A stretch of 64,000 bases of DNA from Amycolatopsis alba DSM 44262 (GTDB lineage: Bacteria > Actinomycetota > Actinomycetes > Mycobacteriales > Pseudonocardiaceae): contig NZ_KB913032.1 of NCBI RefSeq assembly GCF_000384215.1, forward strand, positions 4,357,665 to 4,421,664, in the 5' to 3' direction. The notes beneath the pieces were generated by a model, which had not been told where the DNA came from, made no database searches, and saw only the letters and a list, made by a program, of their open reading frames with translations. Shown here one piece after another: positions 50,794 through 60,222 of the stretch. Both the position numbers and the translations under genes were made by a program. Position 1 is the first letter of the stretch; every line of letters begins with the position of its first letter.

Positions 50794-53409
50794 ATGCCGG
50801 ACACGAACGGCAGGCCCGTGAGCGCCGCACAGGCGGCAGCGGGCAAGGGAGGCGCCGTTACGGAGGCTCGTACCGACGAGCGACGGTTCCGCGTCTACAC
50901 CTTCGCGGTACTCACCATGGGCATCGCCGCCGCGGCCGCCGTCAGCCTGTGGCTGGACTTCGAGGCCTCGGACGATCTGTTGTGGATCGGGCCGATCCTC
51001 GCGCTCGCGTTCCTCCTCGCCGAACAGCTCGGGATCAACGTCGACGTCCGCAGCGGTATCTCGTGGACGATCTCGTTCACCGAGATCCCGCTGGTCATCG
51101 GATTCTTCGTCGCACCTTTCGAAGTCGTCCTCGCCGCGCATCTCGCGGCGGGCATCGGAACCCTGCTGGCCCGCAAGGTCGCGGGCCGCGTCCTCTACAA
51201 CGCCGGCGCCTTCCTGCTGGAGATCACCGGCGCGTTCGCCGTGGCAGGACTGGTGAAACAGGCCTCCGGCGCCCACGACATGACGTGGATCGCCGCGCTG
51301 GCAGGCACTTTGACCGCGCCGCTGGTCAGCACGCTGCTCGCGCTCGCCGCCGTCCGCGTGCTGCGCCGACGCATGCGCGTCAGCACCGCGATCCGGCTGA
51401 CCGGCCGCATCCTCGTCGTCGGCTTCGTCAACGCCTCGGTCGGTCTTTCCGGTTATTTGGTCATTTCCGGTACGCCGAAGGCCTGGCCGCTCGTGCTGGC
51501 CGTCTTCCTCGGACTGACCGCGCTGTACTGGGCGTACTCCGATCTGCTCCGCGAACAGCGCGACATGGAAGCGCTGTCCGACGTCAGCCTGATGGTCGCG
51601 CGATCCGGCCAGCAGGCCGCCGCGCGTCCCGCCGGGCGGGCCGACGAACTCGTCGGCGGCGTCGACGTCCGCGAGTGGGCGACCATCGCCGAACGCATCA
51701 AGGACCAGCTGGCCGCCGGCCGTGTCGTGCTCAGGCTGCGGCTGGAACCCAAGGACACCATGCGCATGGTCGTCGCGGGTGACGAACTGCCACCCGTCGA
51801 CCCGGCCGCCGACGACCCGCTGTTGCGCCTGCCCGGCGCGCACGTCCGGCACTTCCGGATCACCGAAGCCAATCCCGACGTCCGCTCCGCGTTGCTCGAC
51901 CGCGGCGCGCAGGAGGCGCTGGTCGTACCGCTGCGGAGCGCGAACCAGCTCCTCGGCGTCGTCGAAGCGCACGACAGGCTGTCCCGCTGGCGCGGTTTCG
52001 GCAAGTACGACGTCCAGCTGCTCGGCACCATGGCCAGCCACCTCGCGACGTCGCTGGACAACCGGCGCCTGCTCGCGACCCTGCGCCACGACGCCTACCA
52101 CGACCCGCTGACCGGCCTCCTCAACCGGCCGGGCTTCCGCCAGGTCGCCAAGGAACCGTTGCGGGAACAGGTCGACGCGGTCGTGCTCCGGGTCGACCTG
52201 GACGTCTTCTCCACCGTCAGCGACGCACTCGGCTACGTGTGGGCCGACAGGATGGTCATCGCCGCGGGTCGCCGGATCCGCGACGCGCTCGGCCCCGACG
52301 TCCCGCTCGCCAGGCTCGAAGGCGCGTCCTTCGCGGCGCTCCTCGTCGGCTGCGCGCCGGAACGCGCCCAGGCCGCCGCGGAACTGCTCCGCGCGGAACT
52401 CGTCGCCCCGTACCCGGTGGACAGGCTCTCTGTCGAAGCCAACGCGATGATCGGCTACGTCACTTCGTCGGCCGATGACGACGAGCAGGTCGACGTCGAC
52501 GGGCTCCTGCAGCGCGCCGACGTCGCCGTCCGCGCGACCAAGGGCGGTGAAGAGGTCCGCGGCTACATGGCCAGCATGGGCCAGATCTTCATGCGCCGGT
52601 TCCAGATGGTCACGCAGTTCCGGCAGTCGCTCGAAGAAGGCCAGCTGAGCGTCCACTACCAGCCGAAGATCACCTTGCCGAACCGGCAGATCCAGGGCGT
52701 CGAGGCGCTCGTGCGCTGGGTGCACCCGGAGTTCGGCAGGCTCGGCCCGGACGAGTTCGTCCCGGCGATCGAAGCGGCGGGCCTCATCGGTGTCCTGACG
52801 TCCTTCGTGCTCGAAGAGTCGTTGAAGCGCGTGCGGAAGTGGCTCGACGAGGGCCTGCGGATCTCCGCCGCGGTGAACCTCTCGGTGCGCAACCTTGCCG
52901 ACGAGGACTTCCCGACGAAGGTCGCGCGTGAACTCGACCGTTTCGGCATCCCGCCCGAGCTGCTCACCTTCGAGCTCACCGAATCCGGTGTGATGTCCGA
53001 CCCGCAGAAGGCGCTGCCGATCCTGCGGGAACTGCACTCGCTGGGCATCGTGCTCGCCGTCGACGACTTCGGCACCGGCTACTCGTCACTGGCGTACCTG
53101 CGGCAGCTGCCGGTCGACCAGGTCAAGATCGACAAGAGCTTCGTTCTCGGCATGGGCACGGATCTCGGAGACCTCGCCGTCGTGCGCTCCATCGTCGAAC
53201 TGGGCCACTCGCTCGGCCTCACGGTCGTGGCGGAGGGTGTCGAGGAGGACGTCGCGCGGGATCAGCTCGAGGCCATGGGATGTGACGTGGCACAGGGCTA
53301 CCTCATCTCGCGGCCGCTGCCGGAGGACCGCCTGGAGGCGTGGCTGCAGGCCCGCACGGCGCGTTCGCCCGGACGGCACTCCGAGACTGTCTTGACCCTG
53401 CTGACCTGA
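50794..53409 (+). CDS. Membrane-anchored GGDEF(degenerate)-EAL cyclic di-GMP phosphodiesterase
   Basis: 871 aa, ATG after GGAAGGAAGG. Residues ~30-250 contain six to eight membrane helices, followed by a GAF-like region (~270-430) and a GGDEF-like domain (~440-590) whose active loop reads LEGASF instead of GGDEF, so it should not synthesise cyclic di-GMP. The EAL domain (~605-850) keeps its catalytic residues: VEALVRW, AAVNLSVRN, FELTESG, AVDDFGTGYSS, VKIDKSF and AEGVE. The most likely activity is membrane-tethered cyclic di-GMP hydrolysis, with the GGDEF part as a GTP sensor. In actinomycetes this signal controls development. Confidence 0.9.
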   Translation: MPDTNGRPVSAAQAAAGKGGAVTEARTDERRFRVYTFAVLTMGIAAAAAVSLWLDFEASDDLLWIGPILALAFLLAEQLGINVDVRSGISWTISFTEIPLVIGFFVAPFEVVLAAHLAAGIGTLLARKVAGRVLYNAGAFLLEITGAFAVAGLVKQASGAHDMTWIAALAGTLTAPLVSTLLALAAVRVLRRRMRVSTAIRLTGRILVVGFVNASVGLSGYLVISGTPKAWPLVLAVFLGLTALYWAYSDLLREQRDMEALSDVSLMVARSGQQAAARPAGRADELVGGVDVREWATIAERIKDQLAAGRVVLRLRLEPKDTMRMVVAGDELPPVDPAADDPLLRLPGAHVRHFRITEANPDVRSALLDRGAQEALVVPLRSANQLLGVVEAHDRLSRWRGFGKYDVQLLGTMASHLATSLDNRRLLATLRHDAYHDPLTGLLNRPGFRQVAKEPLREQVDAVVLRVDLDVFSTVSDALGYVWADRMVIAAGRRIRDALGPDVPLARLEGASFAALLVGCAPERAQAAAELLRAELVAPYPVDRLSVEANAMIGYVTSSADDDEQVDVDGLLQRADVAVRATKGGEEVRGYMASMGQIFMRRFQMVTQFRQSLEEGQLSVHYQPKITLPNRQIQGVEALVRWVHPEFGRLGPDEFVPAIEAAGLIGVLTSFVLEESLKRVRKWLDEGLRISAAVNLSVRNLADEDFPTKVARELDRFGIPPELLTFELTESGVMSDPQKALPILRELHSLGIVLAVDDFGTGYSSLAYLRQLPVDQVKIDKSFVLGMGTDLGDLAVVRSIVELGHSLGLTVVAEGVEEDVARDQLEAMGCDVAQGYLISRPLPEDRLEAWLQARTARSPGRHSETVLTLLT

Positions 53410-53488
53410 GGTTTTGCGGTAACTGGGCCCCCGGTTCAGGCCCTTCGACCGGCCTGCTAATCTTTCCAAGTCCTCGCGAGAGGGCAAG

Positions 53489-53561
53489 GCCCCTTTAGCT
53501 CAGTCGGTAGAGCGTTTCCATGGTAAGGAAAAGGTCTACGGTTCGATTCCGTAAAGGGGCT
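53489..53561 (+). tRNA. tRNA-Thr (anticodon GGT)
   Basis: 73 bases; acceptor GCCCCTT/AAGGGGC, anticodon GGT at 53522-53524, T-arm GGTTCGATTCC. Discriminator T. First gene of the conserved tRNA/rpmG block. Confidence 0.96.
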
Positions 53562-53611
53562 CGCAACCTCAACCGCGTCACGCAAGCGTGTCGCGGTTAG
53601 GGTTATGTAAG

Positions 53612-53684
53612 GGCGGTGTAGCTCAGCTGGCAGAGCAAGCGGCTCATAATCGCTGTGTCGCCGGTTCAAGTCCGGCCACCGCTA
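53612..53684 (+). tRNA. tRNA-Met (anticodon CAT, elongator-type)
   Basis: 73 bases; acceptor GGCGGTG/CACCGCT, anticodon CAT at 53645-53647, T-arm GGTTCAAGTCC. The fully paired acceptor end argues against initiator tRNA. It lies 45 bases before rpmG. Confidence 0.94.
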
Positions 53685-53729
53685 CGCGGTAATCCTGGGT
53701 TTCCCAGGCCTAGTAGAGAAGGAAATGCT

Positions 53730-53894
53730 GTGGCTGCCACTGACGTGCGACCGAAGATCACGCTCGCGTGTGAGGAGTGCAAGCACCGCAACTACATCAC
53801 CAAGAAGAACCGGCGCAACAACCCGGATCGCCTGGAGATGAAGAAGTTCTGCCCGAACTGCGGTACGCACCGGACTCACAAAGAGACCCGCTGA
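53730..53894 (+). CDS. rpmG: 50S ribosomal protein L33
   Basis: 54 aa from GTG 53730 with GAGAAGGAA upstream. Sequence [19 protein letters not shown] and [15 protein letters not shown] contains the two CxxC pairs of the zinc-binding form of L33. Zinc-containing L33 is replaced by zinc-free paralogues under zinc starvation in actinomycetes. It is directly upstream of hadA as in mycobacteria. Confidence 0.96.
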   Translation: MAATDVRPKITLACEECKHRNYITKKNRRNNPDRLEMKKFCPNCGTHRTHKETR

Positions 53895-53918
53895 GCGTCT
53901 AGCGGTTCTACCTGTCTT

Positions 53919-53960
53919 ACTCGAAGCCGTCCTGGTCACCAGGGCGGCTTCGAGTATTTT
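53919..53960 (+). terminator. Terminator after rpmG
   Basis: ACTCGAAGCCG (53919-53929) pairs with CGGCTTCGAGT (53945-53955), with an inner CCTGG/CCAGG stem, followed by ATTTT. Confidence 0.85.
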
Positions 53961-53982
53961 CCGGGTTCGGTAGCCTGCTCGG

Positions 53983-54432
53983 GTGGCCTTGGACCAGTCG
54001 TTCACCGGGCGGGCGTACCCGCCGACCAGTACCTATGAAGTGAGTCGCGAGAAGATCCGGGAGTTCGCCGACGCGCTCGGCGACACGAACCCGCTCTACC
54101 GCGACACCGAAGCGGCGAAGGCGGCCGGCTACCCCGACGTCATCGCGCCGCCGACGTTCCTCACGATCATCAACCTCGCGTCGATCAACGCGATCGTCTC
54201 CGACCCCGAACTGGGGCTCGACTACTCGCGGATGGTCCACGGCGACCAGCGATTCACCTACACGCGGCCGGTGCACGCGGGCGACGTCCTGTCGCTCACC
54301 ACGTACATCGACAACATCATGACCCGCGCCGGGAACGACTTCATCAACCTGCGCGCCGAGATCTCCGGCGCCGACGGCGGCCCGATCGCCACCACGTACG
54401 CCCAGCTCGTGGTCCGAGGGGAGGGCGCGTGA
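53983..54432 (+). CDS. hadA: (3R)-hydroxyacyl-ACP dehydratase subunit HadA-like (MaoC N-terminal type)
   Basis: 149 aa from GTG 53983. FAS1-type dehydratase N-terminal domain: SREKIREFADALGDTNPLY and APPTFLTIINL, then VHGDQRFTYTRPVHAGDVL. In mycobacteria HadA pairs with HadB to form the FAS-II dehydratase; the same rpmG-hadA-hadB order is seen here. This organism need not make mycolic acids, so the role may be in other fatty acid or polyketide dehydration. Coupled to hadB (GTGA). Confidence 0.88.
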   Translation: MALDQSFTGRAYPPTSTYEVSREKIREFADALGDTNPLYRDTEAAKAAGYPDVIAPPTFLTIINLASINAIVSDPELGLDYSRMVHGDQRFTYTRPVHAGDVLSLTTYIDNIMTRAGNDFINLRAEISGADGGPIATTYAQLVVRGEGA

Positions 54433-54833
54433 GCACGTTCACCGCCGGGGAAGAACTGGCTCCGCTGACGATCGAGGTCACCAGGGAGCAGCTGGTGCGC
54501 TACGCGGGCGCCTCGCTGGACTTCAACCCCATCCACTGGAACGAGACCTTCGCCAAGGAGGTCGGCCTGCCGGACGTCATCGCGCACGGCATGCTGACCA
54601 TGGCGCTCGGGGCGCGGCTCGTCACCGACTGGCTCGGCGACCCCGGCCGCCTCGTCGACTACTTCGCGCGCTTCACGCGCCCCGTGGTCGTGCCGAACGA
54701 CGGCGCCGCGACGATCGAGTTCACCGGGAAGGTCGCCGTCGTCAACGACGACGGCACCGCACGCGTCGACATCACCGCCAAATTCGAGGGCAAGGCCGTC
54801 CTCGGGAAGGCGCAAGCGGTCGTCCGAACCTGA
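54429..54833 (+). CDS. hadB: (3R)-hydroxyacyl-ACP dehydratase subunit HadB-like (MaoC)
   Basis: 134 aa from GTG 54429 overlapping hadA's stop. Single hotdog with the hydratase-2 motif: YAGASLDFNPIHWNETFA carries the catalytic Asp and His, and DVIAHGMLTMALGARLV follows. It is the catalytic partner of the HadAB dimer. A large terminator follows. hadC, present next in mycobacteria, is absent. Confidence 0.9.
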   Translation: MSTFTAGEELAPLTIEVTREQLVRYAGASLDFNPIHWNETFAKEVGLPDVIAHGMLTMALGARLVTDWLGDPGRLVDYFARFTRPVVVPNDGAATIEFTGKVAVVNDDGTARVDITAKFEGKAVLGKAQAVVRT

Positions 54834-54845
54834 CCTCAAAGCGAT

Positions 54846-54909
54846 AGCAAGGGACCTTTGCTATCGCCTCTCTCAACGTTGAGAGAAGCGATAGCGAAGG
54901 TCCCTTGCT
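54846..54909 (+). terminator. Large terminator after hadB
   Basis: 22-bp arms 54846-54867 and 54888-54909 with one mismatch. The loop contains the 16-bp palindrome CTCTCAACGTTGAGAG. Followed by CTCTTTTCG. Confidence 0.8.
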
Positions 54910-55024
54910 CTCTTTTCGCAGGTCAACGCGGGTGCGGGGAACCCAGGTCGGCCCGCGTAGCGCTGCGAAGGGCGCTTCGCAGGCCCAAGAGGGGCTGCTT
55001 CGCGCGCTTAAACCAATAACGTCG

Positions 55025-55966
55025 CTACGCGACTTTCAGCAGCTTCTGGATGACCTCCGCCATCCCTTCCTCGCCCCGCGCGTTCGGATGCAGCGGCGCC
55101 CCCGGCACCGCGGGCGCCGGGCCCTCCACCCACCGCCGGTTCGCGGCGCTGCACATGTCGCGCCCCTTGCTCGCGGTCGACATGTCGGCGAAGCCCGCTT
55201 CGTGCGCCTTAGCCGTCTCCTGCAGCGTGGTGTTCAGCCGCTTCAGCGAGTCGCGGAGGTAGGCCACGTCCCCTTCTCCGACCGGCAGGACCGGCCAGCA
55301 GCCGCCGTTGTCGTCCGGAAGCACCGTCGGGTACCCGACGACCACGATGCGGGCTTCGTGCGCCTTCGCGCGGATCTGGTCCAGCACCCCGCCGAGCCGG
55401 TCCGCCGCGGCGGTGATCCGCTCGGCGAGCTGGTCACGACCGCCCGCGGTCAGCTGGGTCTTGCAGGGCGAAGCGGCCTGGTTCTGCGTCGCGCACTGGC
55501 CCCCGAAGCCGACGAAGCCGACATCGTTCCCACCGATCCCGACGGTCACCAGCGTCGTGCTCCCGGTGACCGCGTCGAGCTGGGGAGCGTTCGTGCCGTC
55601 ACGGGTCTTCTGCTCGCCGGTGAGGTGCTCGGTCGTGGCGCCACCGCAGCTGACATCGACGAACTCCGCCGGCCGCAGCTTCGCGGCGAGCAGGCTCGGG
55701 TAGTTGTTGTCCGATCGGTCGCAGCCCGACGGCGCGCCCACGGGCCGTCCGGTGCCCGGCGAAGCCGTATAGGAATCACCCAGAGCCACATACCGGCCCG
55801 CGCCATCCGAAGTGGTGACCCCCGCCGGTGTCACCGACGTCCCTCGCTCCCACAGGTGGTAAGCGATCCCCAGGACGGACAGCACGATCACCAGGAAGAG
55901 GCAGCCGCCGCCAGTTCTCCGCTGCGTCACCCGTTCGTTGTACTCGACCAGGGTCACGTTTGTCAT
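55025..55966 (-). CDS. SGNH/GDSL-family hydrolase with N-terminal membrane anchor
   Basis: 313 aa. A hydrophobic segment at residues ~22-38 (LFLVIVLSVLGIAYHLW) is a signal anchor or uncleaved signal. SGNH blocks in order: VALGDSYTASPGTG (catalytic Ser), VSCGGATTEHL, VTVGIGGNDVGF (Asn) and APLHPNARGEEGM (catalytic His). Cysteines fit disulfides as in secreted actinomycete esterases of the Streptomyces lipase type. It should hydrolyse esters outside the membrane; the substrate is unknown. Confidence 0.9.
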   Translation of the reverse strand: MTNVTLVEYNERVTQRRTGGGCLFLVIVLSVLGIAYHLWERGTSVTPAGVTTSDGAGRYVALGDSYTASPGTGRPVGAPSGCDRSDNNYPSLLAAKLRPAEFVDVSCGGATTEHLTGEQKTRDGTNAPQLDAVTGSTTLVTVGIGGNDVGFVGFGGQCATQNQAASPCKTQLTAGGRDQLAERITAAADRLGGVLDQIRAKAHEARIVVVGYPTVLPDDNGGCWPVLPVGEGDVAYLRDSLKRLNTTLQETAKAHEAGFADMSTASKGRDMCSAANRRWVEGPAPAVPGAPLHPNARGEEGMAEVIQKLLKVA

Positions 55967-56075
55967 CGGTCCGACCGTCGGTGAACTACGCGTGAACGGG
56001 TGATCACCTGTTGCCTGAGACGTGGATCACGTTCAGGGTGAGGCGCGTACCTGGCCCCGAGGAAAGGCGAACGAC

Positions 56076-56291
56076 GTGAGCCTGAACTTGAACAAGCTGG
56101 TCGACAAGGCATGGGAGGACAAGGGCATCAACGAGCTGCTGGACGCGCCGCCGTCCGCGCTCGAGGGGCTGACCAAGAAGCACGACGAACTCCTCGCGGA
56201 ACTCAAGATCAAGACCATCCGGGACCTCGGCAACTGGAAGTACGCCGCGAAGGCCCACGCGCTCATCCAGCTCGCCGACGGCGAATCCTGA
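56076..56291 (+). CDS. Small conserved protein with helix-hairpin-helix-like C-terminus
   Basis: 71 aa from GTG 56076 with GAGGAAAGG upstream. Reads SLNLNKLVDKAWEDKGINEL, then APPSALEGLTKKHDELLAEL and IKTIRDLGNWKYAAKAHALIQLA; the second half looks like the helix-hairpin-helix tandem of nucleic-acid-binding or Pol-X-like folds. Its function is unknown. It is monocistronic and ends just before a hairpin. Confidence 0.7.
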   Translation: MSLNLNKLVDKAWEDKGINELLDAPPSALEGLTKKHDELLAELKIKTIRDLGNWKYAAKAHALIQLADGES

Positions 56292-56294
56292 CCG

Positions 56295-56330
56295 CTGAAG
56301 GCCCCTTCACTGCCGGGGAGGGGCCTTCAG
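56295..56330. terminator. Bidirectional hairpin between two convergent genes
   Basis: 12-bp arms CTGAAGGCCCCT (56295-56306) and complement (56319-56330); the stop of the convergent gene lies in the right arm. The GAAGGCCCC core matches the hairpin at 23367. Confidence 0.75.
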
Positions 56331-57220
56331 TCCGGGACGAGACCGCGCAGCTCAGCGGCGATTTCCAGGGCATGACCGACGTTCCGCGCGAGGTAATGCG
56401 GATCGACGAAGGCCTCGGTGATCCCGACTTCGGCGGCCGACTCCAGCTGCGCCGCGACGTCCTTGAGATCCGTGCCTGGCTTCGGATTGATCCGCAGCAC
56501 GCGCCGCAGCGCGCCGGGATCGCGGCCCGCCTTCTCAGCCGCGCTCGTCACGGTCTCCCAGAGCTTCCCCAGATACGGCGCGGGCAGTCCCGCGGGCAGC
56601 CAGCCGTCCGCCCGGCGGCCGACGCGTTCCAGCGCGGTCGCCGACCGCCCGCCCAGCAACACCGGCGGATGCGGGCGCTGCGCCGGTCGCAGCCCCACCT
56701 TCGACGCCGGGATCCGCCAGCGTTCGCCTTCGTGCTCGACCGGGTCGCCGGTCCAGAACTTCCGAAGGACGTCGAGAAGCTCCTCCAACTGCTCGCCGCG
56801 CCCCGGCCAGGGGGTGCCCGTCGCGGTGTACTCGTCGCGAAGCCAGCCGGTGCCCAGCCCGACGTCCAGACGGCCCCCGCTCACCTGATCCAGTGAAGTG
56901 AGCATCCGTGCGAGCACCACGGCCGGATACACCGTCCCGGTGAGCGTGCTGGTGCCGAGCCGGACCTTCCTCGTGACGCTCGCGGCCACCGTCAACAGGA
57001 TCAGCGGATCACCGAAGGTGACGAATTCGGGCGGATACGGCCGTTCCGGGGTGCCGCCGGGGTAGAAATCCGACGGTGAGACCGGCGCCAGCACCCGATC
57101 GCCGACCCACAGGGACTCGTACCCGAGTTCCTCCGCCGCCGTGGCGAAACCGGTGACGGCTTCCATCGACGCGAGGGGACCGTACTGCGGAAGAGCGATC
57201 CCCAGGCGCATCACGGTCAT
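56327..57220 (-). CDS. LLM class F420-dependent oxidoreductase (TIGR03619-like)
   Basis: 297 aa; ATG 57220 overlaps the aminotransferase stop (ATGA); ATG 57211 is an alternative. Luciferase-like barrel: [89 protein letters not shown]. This subfamily is frequent in F420-producing actinomycetes. Coupling to the aminotransferase may be only transcriptional convenience. Confidence 0.87.
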   Translation of the reverse strand: MTVMRLGIALPQYGPLASMEAVTGFATAAEELGYESLWVGDRVLAPVSPSDFYPGGTPERPYPPEFVTFGDPLILLTVAASVTRKVRLGTSTLTGTVYPAVVLARMLTSLDQVSGGRLDVGLGTGWLRDEYTATGTPWPGRGEQLEELLDVLRKFWTGDPVEHEGERWRIPASKVGLRPAQRPHPPVLLGGRSATALERVGRRADGWLPAGLPAPYLGKLWETVTSAAEKAGRDPGALRRVLRINPKPGTDLKDVAAQLESAAEVGITEAFVDPHYLARNVGHALEIAAELRGLVPD

Positions 57221-58446
57221 CGTGCTTCCGCGAGCAGGCCGCCCATCCTGGTGATCCCTTCGGCGAGATCGTTTTCGCCCAGCGCATAGGAAATCCGGAA
57301 ATACCCCGGCGTCCCGAACGCCTCGCCCGGCACCACGGCGACTTCGGCCGCGCGCAGGATCAGATCGGCCAGCGCCACCGTGTCGGCCGGTCGCTCGCCA
57401 CGGATCTCCTTGCCCAGCAAGGCTTTGACCGACGGGTAGAGGTAGAAAGCGCCGAGTGGCACCGGAGTCTCCACGCCAGGGATCTCGGAAAGCAGGGAGA
57501 GCGCCGTCTTGCGCCGTGAATCGAACGCCGCACGCATCGCGTGGACGGCGTCGAGCGGACCGCTCACCGCCGCCAGCGCGGCCCGCTGCGCGACGTTCGA
57601 AACGTTGCCGCACAAATGCGACTGGTACGCCGTCGCCGCCTTGACCACGTCCTGCGGGCCGAGCAGCCAGCCCACCCGCCAGCCGGTCATCGAATACGTT
57701 TTCGCGACCCCGTTGAGGACGATCGTCCGGTCGGCCAGTTCCGGGACCAGGACGGGCATCGAGGGCGCTTCGGCACCGTCGTAGACCAGGTGCTCGTAGA
57801 TCTCGTCGGTGATGACCCAGAGGCCGTTCTCGTACGCCCAGCGCCCGATCGCCTCGACCTGCTCACGCGGGTACACCGCGCCCGTCGGGTTCGACGGCGA
57901 CACGAACAGCAGCACCTTCGTGCGCGGCGTCCTGGCGGCTTCGAGCTGCTCGACGGTGACCAGGTAACCCGTCGTCTCGTCGGCCGTGACCTGCACTCCG
58001 ACCCCGCCGGCGAGGGCGATCGACTCCGGGTAGGTCGTCCAGTACGGCGCGGGCAGCAGCACCTCGTCGCCGGGATCGAGCAACGTCGCGAACGCCGAGT
58101 AGACCGCCTGCTTGCCGCCGTTGGTCACCAGGACGCGGCCGGGGTCGACCTCGAATCCGGAGTCGCGGGCGGTCTTCGCCGCGATCGCCTCGCGCAGCTC
58201 CGGGAGCCCGCCCGCGGCGGTGTAGCCGTGGTTCACCTTGTCTCGGACGGCCGCTTCGGCGGCTTCGAGCACGTTCGCCGGGGTGGGGAAGTCCGGCTGC
58301 CCGGCGCCGAACCCGATCACCGGGCGGCCCTGCGCCTTGAGCTCCCTGGCCTTCGCGTCGACGGCCAGCGTGGCCGACGGCGTGATGGCACCGATGCGGG
58401 CCGAGACCCGTGAAGCCGCCGAAGACGAGGGTGCGGGAGCGCTCAT
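57217..58446 (-). CDS. Class I PLP-dependent aminotransferase (aspartate aminotransferase-like)
   Basis: 409 aa from ATG 58446. Fold type I signatures: [61 protein letters not shown], and the Schiff-base Lys in [16 protein letters not shown]. It resembles AspB/AspC of actinomycetes, which transaminates aspartate and prephenate-type substrates. It ends a ~3.9-kb stretch that separates hadB from tRNA-Trp. Confidence 0.9.
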   Translation of the reverse strand: MSAPAPSSSAASRVSARIGAITPSATLAVDAKARELKAQGRPVIGFGAGQPDFPTPANVLEAAEAAVRDKVNHGYTAAGGLPELREAIAAKTARDSGFEVDPGRVLVTNGGKQAVYSAFATLLDPGDEVLLPAPYWTTYPESIALAGGVGVQVTADETTGYLVTVEQLEAARTPRTKVLLFVSPSNPTGAVYPREQVEAIGRWAYENGLWVITDEIYEHLVYDGAEAPSMPVLVPELADRTIVLNGVAKTYSMTGWRVGWLLGPQDVVKAATAYQSHLCGNVSNVAQRAALAAVSGPLDAVHAMRAAFDSRRKTALSLLSEIPGVETPVPLGAFYLYPSVKALLGKEIRGERPADTVALADLILRAAEVAVVPGEAFGTPGYFRISYALGENDLAEGITRMGGLLAEAR

Positions 58447-58651
58447 GGCGACATCGTGGCACGATCATGGGGTCGGCCGTGGGGAGTTTCCCCGCGGAAG
58501 GCTGCTCCGCGCCGCTTTGAGGGGCGCGGTTGCGAAGCTGTTCGGGGGTTGCCGTAGACTTCTGGTCTCGGAACGCACTACGGTCATCCCCGCCACGGCG
58601 GTGGGGACGATGGAATGCGTCCTCGGGAGCTCCAGAGCATCGGGGCTCCAA

Positions 58652-58724
<73 letters not shown>

Positions 58725-58757
58725 CGTAAGCGAACTGGTGAAGGCGGAGGAGTGGTC

Positions 58758-59204
58758 GTGAGCGACAGCGACGCCAGCGGTGAGAAGGCGCAGGACGGCG
58801 CCGGGCAGAAGCCCGACGAACAGTCCCGCCCGGTGACCGCCGCTGCCCGGCGTGAGCGCCGTGCGTCCGCGCGCCCGTCCGGTAAGGCCGACGCCAAGTC
58901 GGACGACAAGACCCGCCCCGCCGGCAAGGCGAAGGCCGGGGACAAGACCGAGAAGTCCAAGGACGCCAAGGGCACGGCGACCCCGAAGCGCGACCGCAAG
59001 CCGAAGCAGGCGTCGATCTTCGCCCGGCTGATGCGCTTCATCCGCGAAGTCTGGGCCGAGCTGCGCAAGGTCATCTGGCCGAACCGCAAGCAGATGGTCA
59101 CCTACACCGCGGTGGTGCTGGTCTTCGTGGTGTTCATGGTGGCGCTGGTGAGCGGCCTCGACCTGGCCTTCAAAGAGGTCGTCGGTGCCGTCTTCGGCAG
59201 CTGA
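58758..59204 (+). CDS. secE: Preprotein translocase subunit SecE
   Basis: 148 aa from GTG 58758 with GGCGGAGGAG upstream. The first ~85 residues are a charged Lys/Asp/Ala-rich extension common in actinomycetes. The conserved core follows: FIREVWAELRKVIWPNRKQMVTYTAVVLVFVVFMVALV with one membrane helix. It is part of the SecYEG channel. It is followed by nusG. Confidence 0.95.
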   Translation: MSDSDASGEKAQDGAGQKPDEQSRPVTAAARRERRASARPSGKADAKSDDKTRPAGKAKAGDKTEKSKDAKGTATPKRDRKPKQASIFARLMRFIREVWAELRKVIWPNRKQMVTYTAVVLVFVVFMVALVSGLDLAFKEVVGAVFGS

Positions 59205-59280
59205 GGCAGCCGGTAGCGGTGCTTGAGCGCACCGCACGGTGGCCTGCGCCACGGCAACCGATCAACTGAGAGGACGGAAC

Positions 59281-60144
59281 GTGACCTCCGACAACGGCAC
59301 AGCAGCCGGTCATGAGCTGACCGAGCTTTCCGACGAGCAGGTGCACGCGGCACTCGGCGACGAGCAGTCCGAGCACCTGGACTCCGTCGAGGTGCCCGCC
59401 GCAGGCGACGAGGTCGACGAAGCCGGAGATGTCGCGGAGGCCGATGAGGCGTCCGACGAGACCGACGACAACGCAGCCGACGACACCGCCGCCGAGCCCG
59501 TCGAGGCCGAGGCCGACGAGGACGTCGACCCGGTCGCGAAGCTGCGCGCGGAACTCAACGCCGCTCCCGGTGAGTGGTACGTCGTGCATTCGTACGCGGG
59601 TTACGAGAACAAGGTGAAGACCAACCTCGAGACCCGTACCCAGACGCTGGACGTCGAGGACTACATCTTCCAGATCGAGGTCCCGACCGAAGAGGTCACC
59701 GAGATCAAGAACGGCCAGCGCAAGCAGGTGCAGCGCAAGGTGCTGCCCGGCTACATCCTGGTCCGGATGGACCTGAACGACGCCTCGTGGAGCGCGGTGC
59801 GCAACACCCCTGGTGTCACCGGGTTCGTCGGCGCCACGTCGCGTCCGTCGCCGCTGACCGTGGACGAGGTGCTCAAGTTCCTCGCGCCCAAGGTCGAGAC
59901 GGCCGCCCCCGCCAAGTCCGGCAAGGGCGAGTCCTCCTCCGCCGAGTCCCAGCTGGGCGCCCCCGCGGTCGAGGTCGACTTCGAGATCGGCGAGTCGGTC
60001 ACCGTCATGGACGGCCCGTTCGCGACGCTGCCCGCGACGATCTCCGAGGTCAACGTGGACGGACAGAAGCTGAAGGTCCTGGTGTCGATCTTCGGCCGGG
60101 AGACCCCGGTCGAGCTGTCGTTCAACCAGGTCTCCAAGATCTGA
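59281..60144 (+). CDS. nusG: Transcription termination/antitermination factor NusG
   Basis: 287 aa from GTG 59281 with GAGAGGACGG upstream. The first ~90 residues are an acidic extension. The NGN domain then begins at [21 protein letters not shown] and includes [17 protein letters not shown] domain ([40 protein letters not shown]) ends the protein. NusG binds RNA polymerase and influences pausing and termination. Confidence 0.96.
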   Translation: MTSDNGTAAGHELTELSDEQVHAALGDEQSEHLDSVEVPAAGDEVDEAGDVAEADEASDETDDNAADDTAAEPVEAEADEDVDPVAKLRAELNAAPGEWYVVHSYAGYENKVKTNLETRTQTLDVEDYIFQIEVPTEEVTEIKNGQRKQVQRKVLPGYILVRMDLNDASWSAVRNTPGVTGFVGATSRPSPLTVDEVLKFLAPKVETAAPAKSGKGESSSAESQLGAPAVEVDFEIGESVTVMDGPFATLPATISEVNVDGQKLKVLVSIFGRETPVELSFNQVSKI

Positions 60145-60222
60145 CGGCCGCCAGACGGCCGGCAGTCCCCGCGTACTGGCAGGTGTGCGGGGGACTCAAG
60201 TCAGTAAGAAGGAACAAACGAA

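Noticed and set aside
53612..53684. Initiator tRNA-Met
   Set aside because: The first acceptor pair is formed (G-T), unlike the mismatched 1-72 pair of initiator tRNAs; an elongator or Ile-decoding form is more likely.
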